64,000 nucleotides of DNA from Apilactobacillus zhangqiuensis (GCF_019656215.1 NZ_BPLK01000001.1:204822-268821), one strand, 5' to 3'; numbered from the stretch's first letter, positions 25,618 through 35,154 are shown. Program-made: numbers and translations. Notes: generated by a model not told the origin, from the letters alone.

Positions 25618-26346
25618 CTAGAAGTGGTGAACACGGTTGAAGAAATCAACGAATAATTGGTTTTCTTCGTCGTATTGATCCCACATGTTTTCTGGATGCC
25701 ATTGCACACATTGGATTGACTTGTCGTCGTTTTCTAATCCTTCAATCATACCATCATCGGCACGAGCCACAACGTGTAGTCCATCTGCTACATCTTTAGC
25801 GGCTTCATGGTGGAATGAGTTAACGAATGCTCTGGTACCGAATGTTTTGGCTAATAATGAATCTTCATCAATACTAATGTGGTGTACTGGTGAGTATCCG
25901 ATGGCCTTTTGTTCGTGTTGTAATTGTGGTAGACCGTTTTGTGGGGTGAATTGGGCACCGATGTCTTGGTACAAAGTTCCGCCCATTGCAACGTTTACGA
26001 TTTGTAATCCACGGCAGATAGCTAGGATTGGTTTGTGCATTCTAATTGCTTGTTTAACTAACGCTAGTTCGAATTCGTCTCTGGTTTCAAATGTACGACC
26101 AATTTGAGCAATTGGTTCTTCGCCATAATACTTGGGCAATACATCTGGACCACCAGTCAAGATAACGCCATCGACAGTTTCTAATAATTCAGCAGCCATG
26201 CTTGGCTTTCCAACTGGAAAGATAACTGGAGTGATGTTGTTATCTAATAAGCAGTTCATCAAAGTTCTTTGGGCAAAATGACCTTCTCTTTGGCGGAAGG
26301 GTTCGTCTTGACTAAAGATGATGTCTGAAGTAACTCCAATACGCAT
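25618..26346 (-). CDS. Gamma-glutamyl-gamma-aminobutyrate hydrolase-like (peptidase C26)
   Basis: A 242-residue class I glutamine-amidotransferase-like hydrolase, related to PuuD, that cleaves gamma-glutamyl bonds. The catalytic triad is visible: Cys111 in ILAICRGLQIVNVAMGG, and His217 and Glu219 in VQWHPEN. VILTGGPDVLPKYYGEEP and FHHEAAKD are also typical. ATG 26346 is nine bases from the RBS AAGGGA, and a TTG at 26355 abuts it. Next to it, divergently, is an OppA peptide-binding protein, so a role in gamma-glutamyl peptide use is possible but not shown. Confidence 0.9.
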   Translation of the reverse strand: MRIGVTSDIIFSQDEPFRQREGHFAQRTLMNCLLDNNITPVIFPVGKPSMAAELLETVDGVILTGGPDVLPKYYGEEPIAQIGRTFETRDEFELALVKQAIRMHKPILAICRGLQIVNVAMGGTLYQDIGAQFTPQNGLPQLQHEQKAIGYSPVHHISIDEDSLLAKTFGTRAFVNSFHHEAAKDVADGLHVVARADDGMIEGLENDDKSIQCVQWHPENMWDQYDEENQLFVDFFNRVHHF

Positions 26347-26445
26347 ATGAATCAATCCCTTTTTATAAATTTAGTGATAATATTGTTATTCTATCATTTT
26401 ATCGAATATTTTCCACTTATATTCCTTAGTGCACGACATTTTCGA

Positions 26446-26474
26446 TTGCATTGGCATTTCAGATGTGCTATTTT
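26446..26474 (+). promoter_or_regulatory. Promoter of the first oppA-like gene
   Basis: TTGCAT (26446-26451), 17 bases, TATTTT (26469-26474). It has no leader ORF, unlike the second oppA-like gene. Confidence 0.5.
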
Positions 26475-26533
26475 TTATTACATATTGTGGAAAATTATGA
26501 CGGAATAGTTTTCAAACGGGGAGATGAAGTTTC

Positions 26534-28156
26534 ATGAAGTTCAAGTCAATTGCAAAACTAGGTGTGCTAGCTTTAGCTGCATCAATGGTGCTTGCCGCTT
26601 GCGGTAAATCATCAGATAAAACATCTAGAACAGATTCATTGAATTGGATGAGTAACACAACATTGACCACCTTAGATCCTTCTAAGGCCGTTGACGTTAC
26701 AAGTGATCAAGTTTTATACAACGCAATGCGTGGTTTGGTCACTCCGGATAAAGGAAATAAGATGGACTTAGCAATTGCTAAGAGCTACAAGATTACTAAT
26801 AGTGGAAAGACTTACACTTTCATCTTAAGAAACACTAAGTGGAGTAACGGTAAGAAGGTTACTGCTCACGATTTCGAATACGGAATTAAACGTAGTGCTG
26901 ATCCTAAGACAGCATCACAAATGGCATACTACATGGCCAACATTGTGAACTACGATAAGGTTAAGACTGGTGCAATGTCAGCTGATAAGCTAGGCGTTAA
27001 GGCAATGGGCGACAATAAGTTGCAAATTACTTTGACTAAGCCACAAGCCGACTTCTTAAACGTGCTAGCTTTACCTGTCTTTTACCCACAACAAAAGGCA
27101 CTCGTTGAAAAATACGGAACTGCTTACGGTACAACCTCAGACAAGATGGTATACAACGGACCATTTGCCGTTACAAATTGGAAGGGTAGTAATGACGCTT
27201 GGACACTATCAAAGAACAAGGATTATTACGATAATACCAGCGTTAAGTTAAAGAAAATCAACTACACGGTGATTAAAGACCCACAAACTGCATTGGATGA
27301 ATATCAATCAGGTAAGCTGGATCAAACATTACTAGCTGGTAAACAACAAGTTAATAGCTACAAGAACAATAAGGATTTTGTAAATCACAAACAATTTATG
27401 GTTCAATACCTATCAATTAACCAAAGTAAGGTTCCTGCTCTAAAGAACAAAAACCTAAGAAAAGCACTATCATTAGCAATTAATCGTGAAGAACTAACCC
27501 AAAATGTTTTAGGTGATGGTTCAACTGCTGCTAGAGGATTAGTTCCAGATACACTAGCATACATGAATGGTAAAGACTTCAACGATTACGCTACTGTAAA
27601 AGATGCCACAACCAGTGATATGACTAAGGCTAAAGAACTATGGGCTAAGGGATTAAAGGAAATTGGTAAGAAGTCTGTATCAATTTCAATTATGAACAAT
27701 AATGACCAAACTAGTCGTGCTGTGACTGAATTCTTACAAACTGAATTAGATAAGCTTCCAGGCTTAAAGGTAAGTGCGCAAATCTTACCTAACAACGTTG
27801 CTTCTGGTCGTTCACTAAAATCAGACTATGAACTTTCAGTTTCAGGTTGGGATCCATCAATCAGTGACCCAATTTCACCACTACAAACTAAGGTCTCAAC
27901 TAGTCCAATCAACACTTCTAAGTGGGGCAACTCAATGTATGATATGTACATTGACCGTTCCAACAATTCCGACGCTAATAACAAGGATAAACGTTTCTTT
28001 GATTTAGTTAACGCTCAACGAGTAATCTTAAATGATCAAGGAATTATTCCATTGATTCAAAAGGCTCAACCAGAATTAATGAAGACTAATATTCATGGTG
28101 TTAAGTACCTAGGAAATGGTCCGGTTTGGGACTTCTCTCACGCTTACATCAAGTAA
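26534..28156 (+). CDS. OppA-type peptide-binding lipoprotein, copy 1
   Basis: Substrate-binding lipoprotein of an oligopeptide ABC importer, 540 residues. The signal peptide ends in LAAC (lipid on Cys23). The SBP family 5 signature is seen in TKWSNGKKVTAHDFEYGIKR, LNWMSNTTLTTLDPSKAVDV at the start and GNGPVWDFSHAYIK at the end. No permease or ATPase gene is near, so it must dock with an importer encoded elsewhere. It is paralogous to the next large gene along its whole length. The RBS GGGGAG precedes the ATG by 10 bases. Confidence 0.94.
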   Translation: MKFKSIAKLGVLALAASMVLAACGKSSDKTSRTDSLNWMSNTTLTTLDPSKAVDVTSDQVLYNAMRGLVTPDKGNKMDLAIAKSYKITNSGKTYTFILRNTKWSNGKKVTAHDFEYGIKRSADPKTASQMAYYMANIVNYDKVKTGAMSADKLGVKAMGDNKLQITLTKPQADFLNVLALPVFYPQQKALVEKYGTAYGTTSDKMVYNGPFAVTNWKGSNDAWTLSKNKDYYDNTSVKLKKINYTVIKDPQTALDEYQSGKLDQTLLAGKQQVNSYKNNKDFVNHKQFMVQYLSINQSKVPALKNKNLRKALSLAINREELTQNVLGDGSTAARGLVPDTLAYMNGKDFNDYATVKDATTSDMTKAKELWAKGLKEIGKKSVSISIMNNNDQTSRAVTEFLQTELDKLPGLKVSAQILPNNVASGRSLKSDYELSVSGWDPSISDPISPLQTKVSTSPINTSKWGNSMYDMYIDRSNNSDANNKDKRFFDLVNAQRVILNDQGIIPLIQKAQPELMKTNIHGVKYLGNGPVWDFSHAYIK

Positions 28157-28162
28157 AATATC

Positions 28163-28192
28163 AAAGCCACCAAATTTTAGGTGGCTTTTTGT
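28163..28192 (+). terminator. Intrinsic terminator after oppA copy 1
   Basis: AAAGCCACC and GGTGGCTTT form the stem, then T5. Confidence 0.88.
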
Positions 28193-28252
28193 TTTGGCAT
28201 GCGCTTATATCTAACGTTCGGGTTTGTCGTCAAAAAAAGCGAGTCATTAGGG

Positions 28253-28281
28253 TTGATAAAATTTTCATTCGGATGTATCAT
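28253..28281 (+). promoter_or_regulatory. Promoter of the poly-Cys leader / oppA copy 2
   Basis: TTGATA (28253-28258), 17 bases, TATCAT (28276-28281). The predicted leader RNA starts near 28288, about 22 bases before the leader-peptide ATG. Confidence 0.6.
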
Positions 28282-28309
28282 TTTTATAAAATGTAAGGAG
28301 GAGTTCATT

Positions 28310-28381
28310 ATGAAGATGTTTAACGAAGAACAAATGTGTTGTTGTCAATATCGAAGCATGAACTCTATTCTTATTTTCTAA
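28310..28381 (+). CDS. Poly-cysteine leader peptide (23 aa)
   Basis: A 23-codon ORF with a very strong RBS (AAGGAGGAG, seven bases before ATG). Codons 10-12 are TGT TGT TGT, giving MKMFNEEQMCCCQYR, then an unremarkable tail to the TAA at 28379. Three adjacent Cys codons in a peptide this short are highly unlikely by chance. The ORF precedes an intrinsic terminator and the second oppA-like gene. It is most likely translated as a sensor of charged tRNA-Cys rather than for the peptide itself. Related poly-Cys leader ORFs acting as cysteine attenuators are known from mycobacteria. Confidence 0.75.
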   Translation: MKMFNEEQMCCCQYRSMNSILIF

Positions 28382-28468
28382 TCAAGAAAACGTTTTTTAA
28401 TTAGATTATAACAGGGTGTCATGGTTCGGCTTTTTAGCGTAGAATCATGACACCCTTTTTCTTTTTTT
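28352..28468 (+). promoter_or_regulatory. Attenuator: antiterminator and terminator before oppA copy 2
   Basis: The terminator is GGGTGTCATG (28414-28423) with CATGACACCC (28446-28455), a perfect 10-bp stem, then a T-rich run. An alternative stem pairs CGAAGCATGA (28352-28361, within the leader ORF just past the Cys codons) with TCATGGTTCG (28419-28428) with only one mismatch, and it would consume half of the terminator's left arm. A ribosome stalled at the Cys codons would leave 28352-28361 free and favour readthrough. Unhindered translation would cover it and allow termination. Confidence 0.7.
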
Positions 28469-28517
28469 AGATGGCCATCTATGTAAAGAAGTACTTATTG
28501 AACAAAGGGGTATGGAT

Positions 28518-30137
28518 ATGAAAAAGTCACGGATATTATCAATTATTTTGACCACAGCGTTATTAGGTTTGGTATTAACTGCTTGTGGTAATAAGAGCCA
28601 ATCAAGCAACAAGAAACACCTAAATTGGATGACAAACGCATCCATCGCGTCACTTGATCCATCAAAGGCTGTTGATACCAATACTCAACAAGCCGTATAT
28701 AATGCTTTTTCTGGTTTAGTATCTCCAGATGGCAGTAATAAAGTGCGTTTAGCAACCGCTAAGAGCTACCATGTTTCAAAGGATGGAAAGACATACACAT
28801 TTGAATTGAAACACACCAAGTGGAGCAACGGCCAAGAATTAACTGCTAAGGATTTCGAATACGGAATTAAACGCAGTGCAGATCCAAAGACTGCTTCACA
28901 AGAAGCTTACTACATGGCAAACATTGAAAACTATGCGGCCATTTCTAAGTCGCAACTATCACCAGATGCATTAGGGGTAAAGGCTATTGGTAAGTACAAA
29001 CTACAAGTTAAGTTAACCAAGCCACAACCATACTTTTTGAACCTATTAGTATTACCAATCTTCTATCCACAGTCAGAAAGCACTGTTAAGAAATATGGTA
29101 AAAGCTACGGTACCACAAGTAGCAAAATGCTATACAATGGTGCATTTAAGATTACTAACTGGAATGGTACTAATGATTCATGGACTTTAACTAAGAACAA
29201 GGAATACTACAATGCTGACAAGACAAAACTAGACAGCATCAAGTACACAGTTATTAAGGACCCACAAACTGCTTTGAACGAATACCAAAGCGGTAAGCTG
29301 GACCAAACCACTTTAGTTGGTAAACAACAATATAACAGTTACAAGAACTCTAAGGATTTCCACTTGAGAAAGATTTACAGTGTAAGATACCTATCACTAA
29401 GTGATAAAAATGAAGCAGCATTTAGAAACGTCAACATCAGAAAAGCTCTATCACTAATCATTAATAGAAAAGAATTGCTAAATGATGTTTTAGGTAATGG
29501 TTCAACTCAAGCACGTGGAATTGTTCCAGATACACTAGCATCACGTAACGGCAAGGACTTTAACGACTACGCTAGCGTTTCATCAGCTGTGAATGGGGAT
29601 ACTGAACAAGCTAAGAAACTATGGAAGAAAGGTCTAAGTGAAATCGGTAAGAAGAACTTAACAATCTCAATCAACAGTAACAATGGTGAAGATACTAAGC
29701 CAATCGTCGAATTCATTCAAAACCAATTCTCCAAATTACCTGGTTTGAAAGTTAACTTAACACTACTTCCAAACACTGTTGCGACTGCTCGTTTCCTAAG
29801 CGGTCAATACCAAGTTGCTGTGACAGGTTGGAGTCCTTCAATCAGTGATCCAATCTCACCTCTAAACATTAGATACTCAACTAATGCAATGAACACAGCT
29901 AAGTGGAGCAATGCTGAATATGACAAGTTGATTGATAAATCAAACAACGACGATGCTTTGAATCCAGCAAAACGTTGGAATGATTTAGCAGATGCACAAA
30001 AGGTATTATTAAACGACCAAGGTCTAATTCCGCTATTCCAACCAGCCCAAGCTGAACTAATTAAGAGTGATATTCAAAATGTTCGTTTCTATGGAAACGG
30101 CCCAATTTGGGACTTCTCTGAAACTTACGTTAAATAA
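28518..30137 (+). CDS. OppA-type peptide-binding lipoprotein, copy 2
   Basis: A 539-residue substrate-binding lipoprotein of the SBP family 5, clearly homologous to the preceding oppA-like gene throughout (LNWMTNASIASLDPSKAVDT, TKWSNGQELTAKDFEYGIKR, end GNGPIWDFSETYVK). The lipobox is LTAC with Cys23. ATG 28518 lies eight bases from AAAGGGG, and an ATG at 28512 is too close. Its own promoter and the poly-Cys leader suggest that it is made when Cys is scarce, so its ligand may be a Cys-containing peptide such as glutathione or a gamma-Glu-Cys peptide (inference). No permease is adjacent. Confidence 0.94.
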   Translation: MKKSRILSIILTTALLGLVLTACGNKSQSSNKKHLNWMTNASIASLDPSKAVDTNTQQAVYNAFSGLVSPDGSNKVRLATAKSYHVSKDGKTYTFELKHTKWSNGQELTAKDFEYGIKRSADPKTASQEAYYMANIENYAAISKSQLSPDALGVKAIGKYKLQVKLTKPQPYFLNLLVLPIFYPQSESTVKKYGKSYGTTSSKMLYNGAFKITNWNGTNDSWTLTKNKEYYNADKTKLDSIKYTVIKDPQTALNEYQSGKLDQTTLVGKQQYNSYKNSKDFHLRKIYSVRYLSLSDKNEAAFRNVNIRKALSLIINRKELLNDVLGNGSTQARGIVPDTLASRNGKDFNDYASVSSAVNGDTEQAKKLWKKGLSEIGKKNLTISINSNNGEDTKPIVEFIQNQFSKLPGLKVNLTLLPNTVATARFLSGQYQVAVTGWSPSISDPISPLNIRYSTNAMNTAKWSNAEYDKLIDKSNNDDALNPAKRWNDLADAQKVLLNDQGLIPLFQPAQAELIKSDIQNVRFYGNGPIWDFSETYVK

Positions 30138-30142
30138 TTCAA

Positions 30143-30174
30143 AAAAGGTCATCCGATGAGGGATGACCTTTTTA
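30143..30174 (+). terminator. Intrinsic terminator after oppA copy 2
   Basis: AAAGGTCATCC and GGATGACCTTT form the stem, then T5. Confidence 0.88.
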
Positions 30175-30249
30175 TTTTTTTAAAGTTTAGATTTTTACAA
30201 TAATGGTATAATTATGGATATTAAAAATGATTAGAGGAATTGAACGATA

Positions 30250-31932
30250 ATGAATCTTAAAAGTAAACTGCATGGATTTTGGCGCAATCATGCGATTATA
30301 ATCTTGATTTTTATGGTCATGTCTTTGGTAAGTGTCGCAATTATGTGGCACTACAAGTTTATTATGGTAGGATCTGACTTGATTTTTCATTGGGAACGCA
30401 TATGGGATTTGCGTGAGTCTTTGGTTCATAAACAGCTCTTCCCGCTAGTAGCGTTGGATCGATATAATCAGACCGGTTCAACCGTGATGGCATTGTATCC
30501 ACAACTAGGGATGATTCCGATTGTATTACTTTCTTTCGTAATCAAATCGTTTATTCCATTAGTTTATACCGTCTTATTGTTACGGACTTTCTTTGCTTTA
30601 CTTGTGGCATACTTCGCCAGTTATAGCTATAACCGCAGTCGTAAGATTAGTTTTATTTTCGCATCTGGCTACACGCTAGCTGCGACCATCTTGTTCCACA
30701 CGGTACTTAGTTATGATATTGGACGCTCATCATCCATTATTTATCTACCACTAGTTCTATTTGGTTTTTTAAACCTACTAGAGAAAAACGACTGGATTGA
30801 ATTAGCGCTCGGGATGAGTGCCATCATCATGTGTCACGTGGTGAATACTTCGATTACCATCTTATTCTTAATCGTGATGGCATTAATCAACATTGTTAAG
30901 ATTCTCCACAAGGATAAAATAATTGCACTAAGCAAAGCGGTGGGATTAACTGTCTTGTTAACAGCACTGTATTGGATTCCGTTTATAATTATTGTCGGTA
31001 ATAACTCGATTAGCTTACCACCATCATATTGGAAGCTCTCTGGAGCTAGTCTGAATATTTGGTATTCATCAATTATTCATAATAGTGTGAACCCATACTT
31101 CAACGTAATCAATCTATTGGGATTGGTGTTTGGAATTATCTTCTTTACATGCCTTGATAAATATTCAAGGCAATTATTATTTGTTGGAATAGGCTTCTTA
31201 GTCCTATGTAGCAAGCTATTCCCATGGGATTTAGTGGCTAAGACTGGCATTAACGACTCACTTCAATTCACGTGGCGTCTAAACATTATTCCACAATTAA
31301 TTTTCTGCTATATTTTTGCTGAAGTCGTCGTGAAAATGTTTAGAAAATCATCGTTTACTTGGGCAGCCATTGTGGTCGCAACGTTGGCAATCGTATTGCT
31401 TCAATTAAATGCACAACAAACGGTCGTTAACGAAACCAAGAGTTATGTGGAATTGATTAGTAAGTTTGTGGCAGATGGTAGAAAGTATCGTTTGGATAAC
31501 AATCGTGATTTCAAAAATATGCTTTTCAGCAATTATGGCTTCGTTGATTATTTCCCAAGTGCTGCGGTCAATTCATTTAAAAATACCAATAAGCATCTTG
31601 CGACTTACGATGGTAATCAGCACTTGAAGGTGAAGTTACTAGGTAATGGTAAGTACTCGTTTAAAACACTGGTGCCAATCAAGAAGATGGCATTGCCATT
31701 CTTATACTATAAGGGCATTTCATACGAAGTACGAGTTGACGGTAAGTTCGTTAAACCAAAATCTAATAAGCATTCATTGCTAGTCATTTCCAATCTTTCC
31801 GCCGGTCGCCATCACGTTCAAATTATTGTGCATCGCACTAAGAAAGAACTACTTTCATACTTGTTTACAATTATCGGGATGATTCTATTAATCTTTGCGA
31901 TTGTCAGAAAGTATGCAGTAAAAAATAATTAA
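30250..31932 (+). CDS. Large polytopic GT-C-like membrane protein (YfhO/PTPS-related type)
   Basis: A 560-residue protein with 10-12 membrane helices over residues 15-400 and an extracytoplasmic beta-rich C-terminal domain (about 410-530) before a last helix. The first loop has GSDLIFHWERIWDLRESLVH, which resembles the acidic first-loop motif of GT-C glycosyltransferases and of YfhO or 6-pyruvoyl-tetrahydropterin-synthase-related membrane proteins. It could modify cell-wall polymers with a lipid-linked sugar, but the donor and acceptor are unknown. It is a single-gene unit with its own terminator. Confidence 0.75.
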   Translation: MNLKSKLHGFWRNHAIIILIFMVMSLVSVAIMWHYKFIMVGSDLIFHWERIWDLRESLVHKQLFPLVALDRYNQTGSTVMALYPQLGMIPIVLLSFVIKSFIPLVYTVLLLRTFFALLVAYFASYSYNRSRKISFIFASGYTLAATILFHTVLSYDIGRSSSIIYLPLVLFGFLNLLEKNDWIELALGMSAIIMCHVVNTSITILFLIVMALINIVKILHKDKIIALSKAVGLTVLLTALYWIPFIIIVGNNSISLPPSYWKLSGASLNIWYSSIIHNSVNPYFNVINLLGLVFGIIFFTCLDKYSRQLLFVGIGFLVLCSKLFPWDLVAKTGINDSLQFTWRLNIIPQLIFCYIFAEVVVKMFRKSSFTWAAIVVATLAIVLLQLNAQQTVVNETKSYVELISKFVADGRKYRLDNNRDFKNMLFSNYGFVDYFPSAAVNSFKNTNKHLATYDGNQHLKVKLLGNGKYSFKTLVPIKKMALPFLYYKGISYEVRVDGKFVKPKSNKHSLLVISNLSAGRHHVQIIVHRTKKELLSYLFTIIGMILLIFAIVRKYAVKNN

Positions 31933-31938
31933 ATAAGA

Positions 31939-31972
31939 TAAAAAAAGCAGCCATTAACGGCTGCTTTTTATT
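31939..31972 (+). terminator. Intrinsic terminator after the GT-C-like gene
   Basis: AAAAGCAGCC and GGCTGCTTTT form the stem. Confidence 0.88.
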
Positions 31973-32029
31973 TTGCTTTAACTTTGTATGATAGAATGAA
32001 CCTATAATTAATTTAACGGATGTGATGAA

Positions 32030-32827
32030 ATGCTAAACCAAAGAATTAAAGATAACTGGAAATGGATCTTAATTCCACTCCTGGTCATTTCGGAGTTATT
32101 AATCGATGATTATGTGATGTTACGTGTTTATAGATTCATTTTCCCACTAATATCGTTTAACCCAAACGACCATTTTTACATTTACCTTAATATCTATAAG
32201 ATTGTTACGGTGATTGTCATTTGCTTGTTGAATTATTTCATCATTCAACAAAAGATATTCTTTAAACCCAGTGAAAAGAAAGTAGGGTGGCTTGTATTTC
32301 TAGTCGTCTGCTTTACCATTGTAATGGCATGTATGGGACACAAACATTTCTGGTTAGCACTAGACGTTGGAGCAATTGCTGCATTGCCAGAAGAATTAAT
32401 GTTTAGAGGAATCGTTTTAGCGTTTGTCTTAAAATTGATGACGAGAAAATCAACTGCCCAATGGAGAGTAATCGCCAGTTTGGTTATTTCAGCACTAATT
32501 TTTGGTGGATTCCACTACATTAACCTTACCAGCCAATCATTTGGTTATACTTCCCTTCAAGTAATCAATGCTGCGGCATTAGGAATGCTATTAGGTGCGG
32601 TATACATCAAGAGTGGGACCATTATTGTTCCAATGGCACTACATTTTATCTATGATTTCTTGGTGACATTGGTTAAGGGGATGTCAGCAACCAATTATAC
32701 AACTGTTCAAAGCAGTCAATGGATAGGACTAACATTATATGTATTAATTTACTCAATCATTGCCGTCTCAATCATTAATCACAAGCCATCTGACAACAAA
32801 ATTTTACCAAAACTTAAGATTTTCTAA
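32030..32827 (+). CDS. CPBP-family intramembrane metalloprotease
   Basis: A 265-residue, roughly eight-helix CPBP (Abi/CAAX-like) protein. The catalytic motifs are complete: EELMFRG (Glu121-Glu122), FGGFHYINL (His162) and MALHFIYDFL (His205). Lactobacillar members are often linked to bacteriocin immunity or peptide processing, but no bacteriocin gene is near. A second CPBP gene follows 87 bases downstream on the same strand without a terminator between, so they may share a transcript. Confidence 0.9.
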   Translation: MLNQRIKDNWKWILIPLLVISELLIDDYVMLRVYRFIFPLISFNPNDHFYIYLNIYKIVTVIVICLLNYFIIQQKIFFKPSEKKVGWLVFLVVCFTIVMACMGHKHFWLALDVGAIAALPEELMFRGIVLAFVLKLMTRKSTAQWRVIASLVISALIFGGFHYINLTSQSFGYTSLQVINAAALGMLLGAVYIKSGTIIVPMALHFIYDFLVTLVKGMSATNYTTVQSSQWIGLTLYVLIYSIIAVSIINHKPSDNKILPKLKIF

Positions 32828-32914
32828 CACCGTTCAATGATAAAATACATCTTGAGTATTATATAAGAGTATAAAATGTTTAACATTGATAACATCTAGA
32901 AAGAAGGATGAACG

Positions 32915-33619
32915 GTGCGTGATAGTGACACTTGGAGATCAGACCACCTCTTAAAACGTGGTTTCGTCGGTTTTTGCCTAATCTGCATGGTTGCTAGTTC
33001 GATTCAGTTTATTCCCATTCAATATATTCAATCCAATCAGGCCAGTTTTAAAAATTTGGCTTTGACGGTTGAATTCTTTGGAGCCTATGTCATTATGCTG
33101 AACTTCGCGGTTTATGCGTACAGACGGTACGGCAACGGGAACCTATTTAAGATGCTAAGTCTAAAGGACTATCAACTAACAGCTTTCGCAACTGTAATGG
33201 CATTTTTAATTGCCCAAGCTTATATATTCATGTTCGATATTTTTTTCCAAAACCGATTCCAGATTGAAGCAATTCACTTTTCAAAAGATCTATACGACAA
33301 TACTTGGTCAATGATCTTATTGATTATTGCCTTTGTCTTCTTGTCGCCAATTCTAGAAGAACTGGTCTTCAGAGCGTATGTCCTAGACGTAGCGTTTTCC
33401 GATAAGTGGAGATGGTTGGGCGAGATTGTTTCAGCATTCTTTTATGGTCTATTCCATATGAGATATCATAACTTATTCTCGTTTATCTTCTTTGCTCAAT
33501 ATGGTTTTTGGATGGCGTGGCTATATAATCAAACTAGAAACGTTAAAGCCGCAATTATTATGCACATGGTATTAAATGCCGTGACGATTTCAATTGTTGG
33601 TTATTATTATTATCACTAA
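32915..33619 (+). CDS. CPBP-family intramembrane metalloprotease, second gene
   Basis: A 234-residue CPBP protein with the full motif set: EELVFRAYVL (Glu148-Glu149), FYGLFHMRYH (His181) and IIMHMVLNAVT (His217). Start GTG 32915 is six bases from the RBS AGGA. It is only distantly similar to the preceding CPBP protein, so this is not a recent tandem copy. Substrate unknown. Confidence 0.9.
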   Translation: MRDSDTWRSDHLLKRGFVGFCLICMVASSIQFIPIQYIQSNQASFKNLALTVEFFGAYVIMLNFAVYAYRRYGNGNLFKMLSLKDYQLTAFATVMAFLIAQAYIFMFDIFFQNRFQIEAIHFSKDLYDNTWSMILLIIAFVFLSPILEELVFRAYVLDVAFSDKWRWLGEIVSAFFYGLFHMRYHNLFSFIFFAQYGFWMAWLYNQTRNVKAAIIMHMVLNAVTISIVGYYYYH

Positions 33620-33652
33620 AAAAGCAATGCCTCATTGAGGCATTGCTTTTTG
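33618..33652. terminator. Bidirectional terminator, CPBP / fumC
   Basis: AAAAGCAATGCC and GGCATTGCTTTT form the stem. Confidence 0.9.
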
Positions 33653-33663
33653 TGTGCAGTAAT

Positions 33664-35034
33664 TTAATTGTTTGGATGAGTCATGTTTGAAACGTTAACC
33701 CATTTTTCAAAATCGGCTTCAGCGATATCAAAATGCTTGGCTGATTCCTTTAGTGTGGTGTTATTTTGTTCAGCCCATTGCGCAATTTTGGCACTCTTTT
33801 CGTAACCAATGTGTGGGCTTAAGGCAGTTACCAACATCAACGAGTTGTTCAATAGTTCGTTGATACGATCGACGTTAACGGTTAATCCATCGACTAATTT
33901 TTCTGTGAATGACTTGATTGATTCGTTTAATAATTTGGTGCTTTCAAGGAAACTATCGATGATAATTGGTTTATAGACGTTCATTTCAAAGTTTCCTTGG
34001 CTGTTGGCGAATGTGATGGTCGCATCGTTTCCAAATACCTTTGCGGAAACCATGGTTAATGCCTCGATTTGAGTGGGGTTAACCTTACCGGGCATGATAG
34101 ATGAACCGGGTTCGTTGCTTGGAATTGATAGTTCATTGTATCCAGCACGTGGTCCGGAAGAAAGAAAACGAATGTCGTTTCCAATCTTGATTAAGTCTGA
34201 TGCCAATGTCTTAAAAATACCATGAACTGATGTGATTTCAGAGTGGTCTGCTAGACCATGGAATTTGTTTTCGGCTACTTTATAGTTGGTGTGTTCATTT
34301 TGATTAATTGTATTAACAACGTCTTGGTCAAAACCATTCTTGGTGTTGAGACCAGTTCCAACGGCGGTTCCACCGATTGGTAATTCTAGTAGTGATTGTT
34401 TGATGGCGTTTAGAGTGACAACGTCGTGTTCTAGTGTTGATTTCCAACCACTGATTTCTTGACCAACGGTGATTGGGGTAGCGTCTTGCAAATGAGTTCT
34501 CCCTATCTTGATGATTGATTCAAATTCCTTTTGTTTCTTATCAAAAGAATTGATTAAATTTTCAACGGTCTTAATGACACTGTTGGTGGCTTGATATGCT
34601 GCCATCATCATGGCAGTAGGGAAGGTATCATTTGAACTTTGTGATTGGTTGACGTGATCGTTAGGATGCACATGCGCGTTTGGATGTAGTTGGTTGGCTA
34701 GGTTAGCAACCACTTCATTAACATTCATGTTGGTTTGTGTTCCACTACCGGTTTGATATACGTGAAGTGGGAAAGCATCCTTATAGTCACCAGTAATTAG
34801 TTTGTCGATTGCATCTTCAATAGCGACGTACTTTTCATTATCTAGTGTTTGGTTGTTGTGGTTAACAAAAGCGACCGCTTTTTTAATCTTCAAAAGTGCA
34901 TAGATGACTTCCATTGGCATGGTGCGACCAATGTTAAAATTATGTAGACTACGTTGTGTTTGGGGGCCAAATAAAGCGTCCTTTGGGACTTTGACCTTAC
35001 CCAATGAATCGTGTTCAATGCGAAATTCCATCAT
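33664..35034 (-). CDS. fumC: Class II fumarate hydratase
   Basis: Interconverts fumarate and malate. About 456 residues, the standard length for a class II enzyme, which needs no Fe-S cluster. Signatures are TGSGTQTNMNVNEVVAN, SSNDTFPTAM, GRTHLQDATPITVGQE, GGTAVGTG and the catalytic-loop sequence GSSIMPGKVNPTQ. The RBS AGGA lies six bases from ATG 35034 and nine from ATG 35031, so either start is possible. In lactobacilli it works in a partial reductive or oxidative TCA branch (malate, fumarate, succinate). No malate or succinate gene is adjacent. Confidence 0.96.
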   Translation of the reverse strand: MMEFRIEHDSLGKVKVPKDALFGPQTQRSLHNFNIGRTMPMEVIYALLKIKKAVAFVNHNNQTLDNEKYVAIEDAIDKLITGDYKDAFPLHVYQTGSGTQTNMNVNEVVANLANQLHPNAHVHPNDHVNQSQSSNDTFPTAMMMAAYQATNSVIKTVENLINSFDKKQKEFESIIKIGRTHLQDATPITVGQEISGWKSTLEHDVVTLNAIKQSLLELPIGGTAVGTGLNTKNGFDQDVVNTINQNEHTNYKVAENKFHGLADHSEITSVHGIFKTLASDLIKIGNDIRFLSSGPRAGYNELSIPSNEPGSSIMPGKVNPTQIEALTMVSAKVFGNDATITFANSQGNFEMNVYKPIIIDSFLESTKLLNESIKSFTEKLVDGLTVNVDRINELLNNSLMLVTALSPHIGYEKSAKIAQWAEQNNTTLKESAKHFDIAEADFEKWVNVSNMTHPNN

Positions 35035-35154
35035 ATCAAGTCCTTTTATTAGAATATATGACAATTATAGCCATTTTGCCATGCTCTTACTACCGAAAAC
35101 ATTGACCAGATGATACAATAGAATATAGATATTATGTAGGAGTGGCAATGGTTC

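Noticed and set aside
28181..28381. A 66-codon ORF containing the poly-Cys leader frame
   Set aside because: The upstream part begins inside the preceding terminator. The strong RBS and promoter place the start at ATG 28310.
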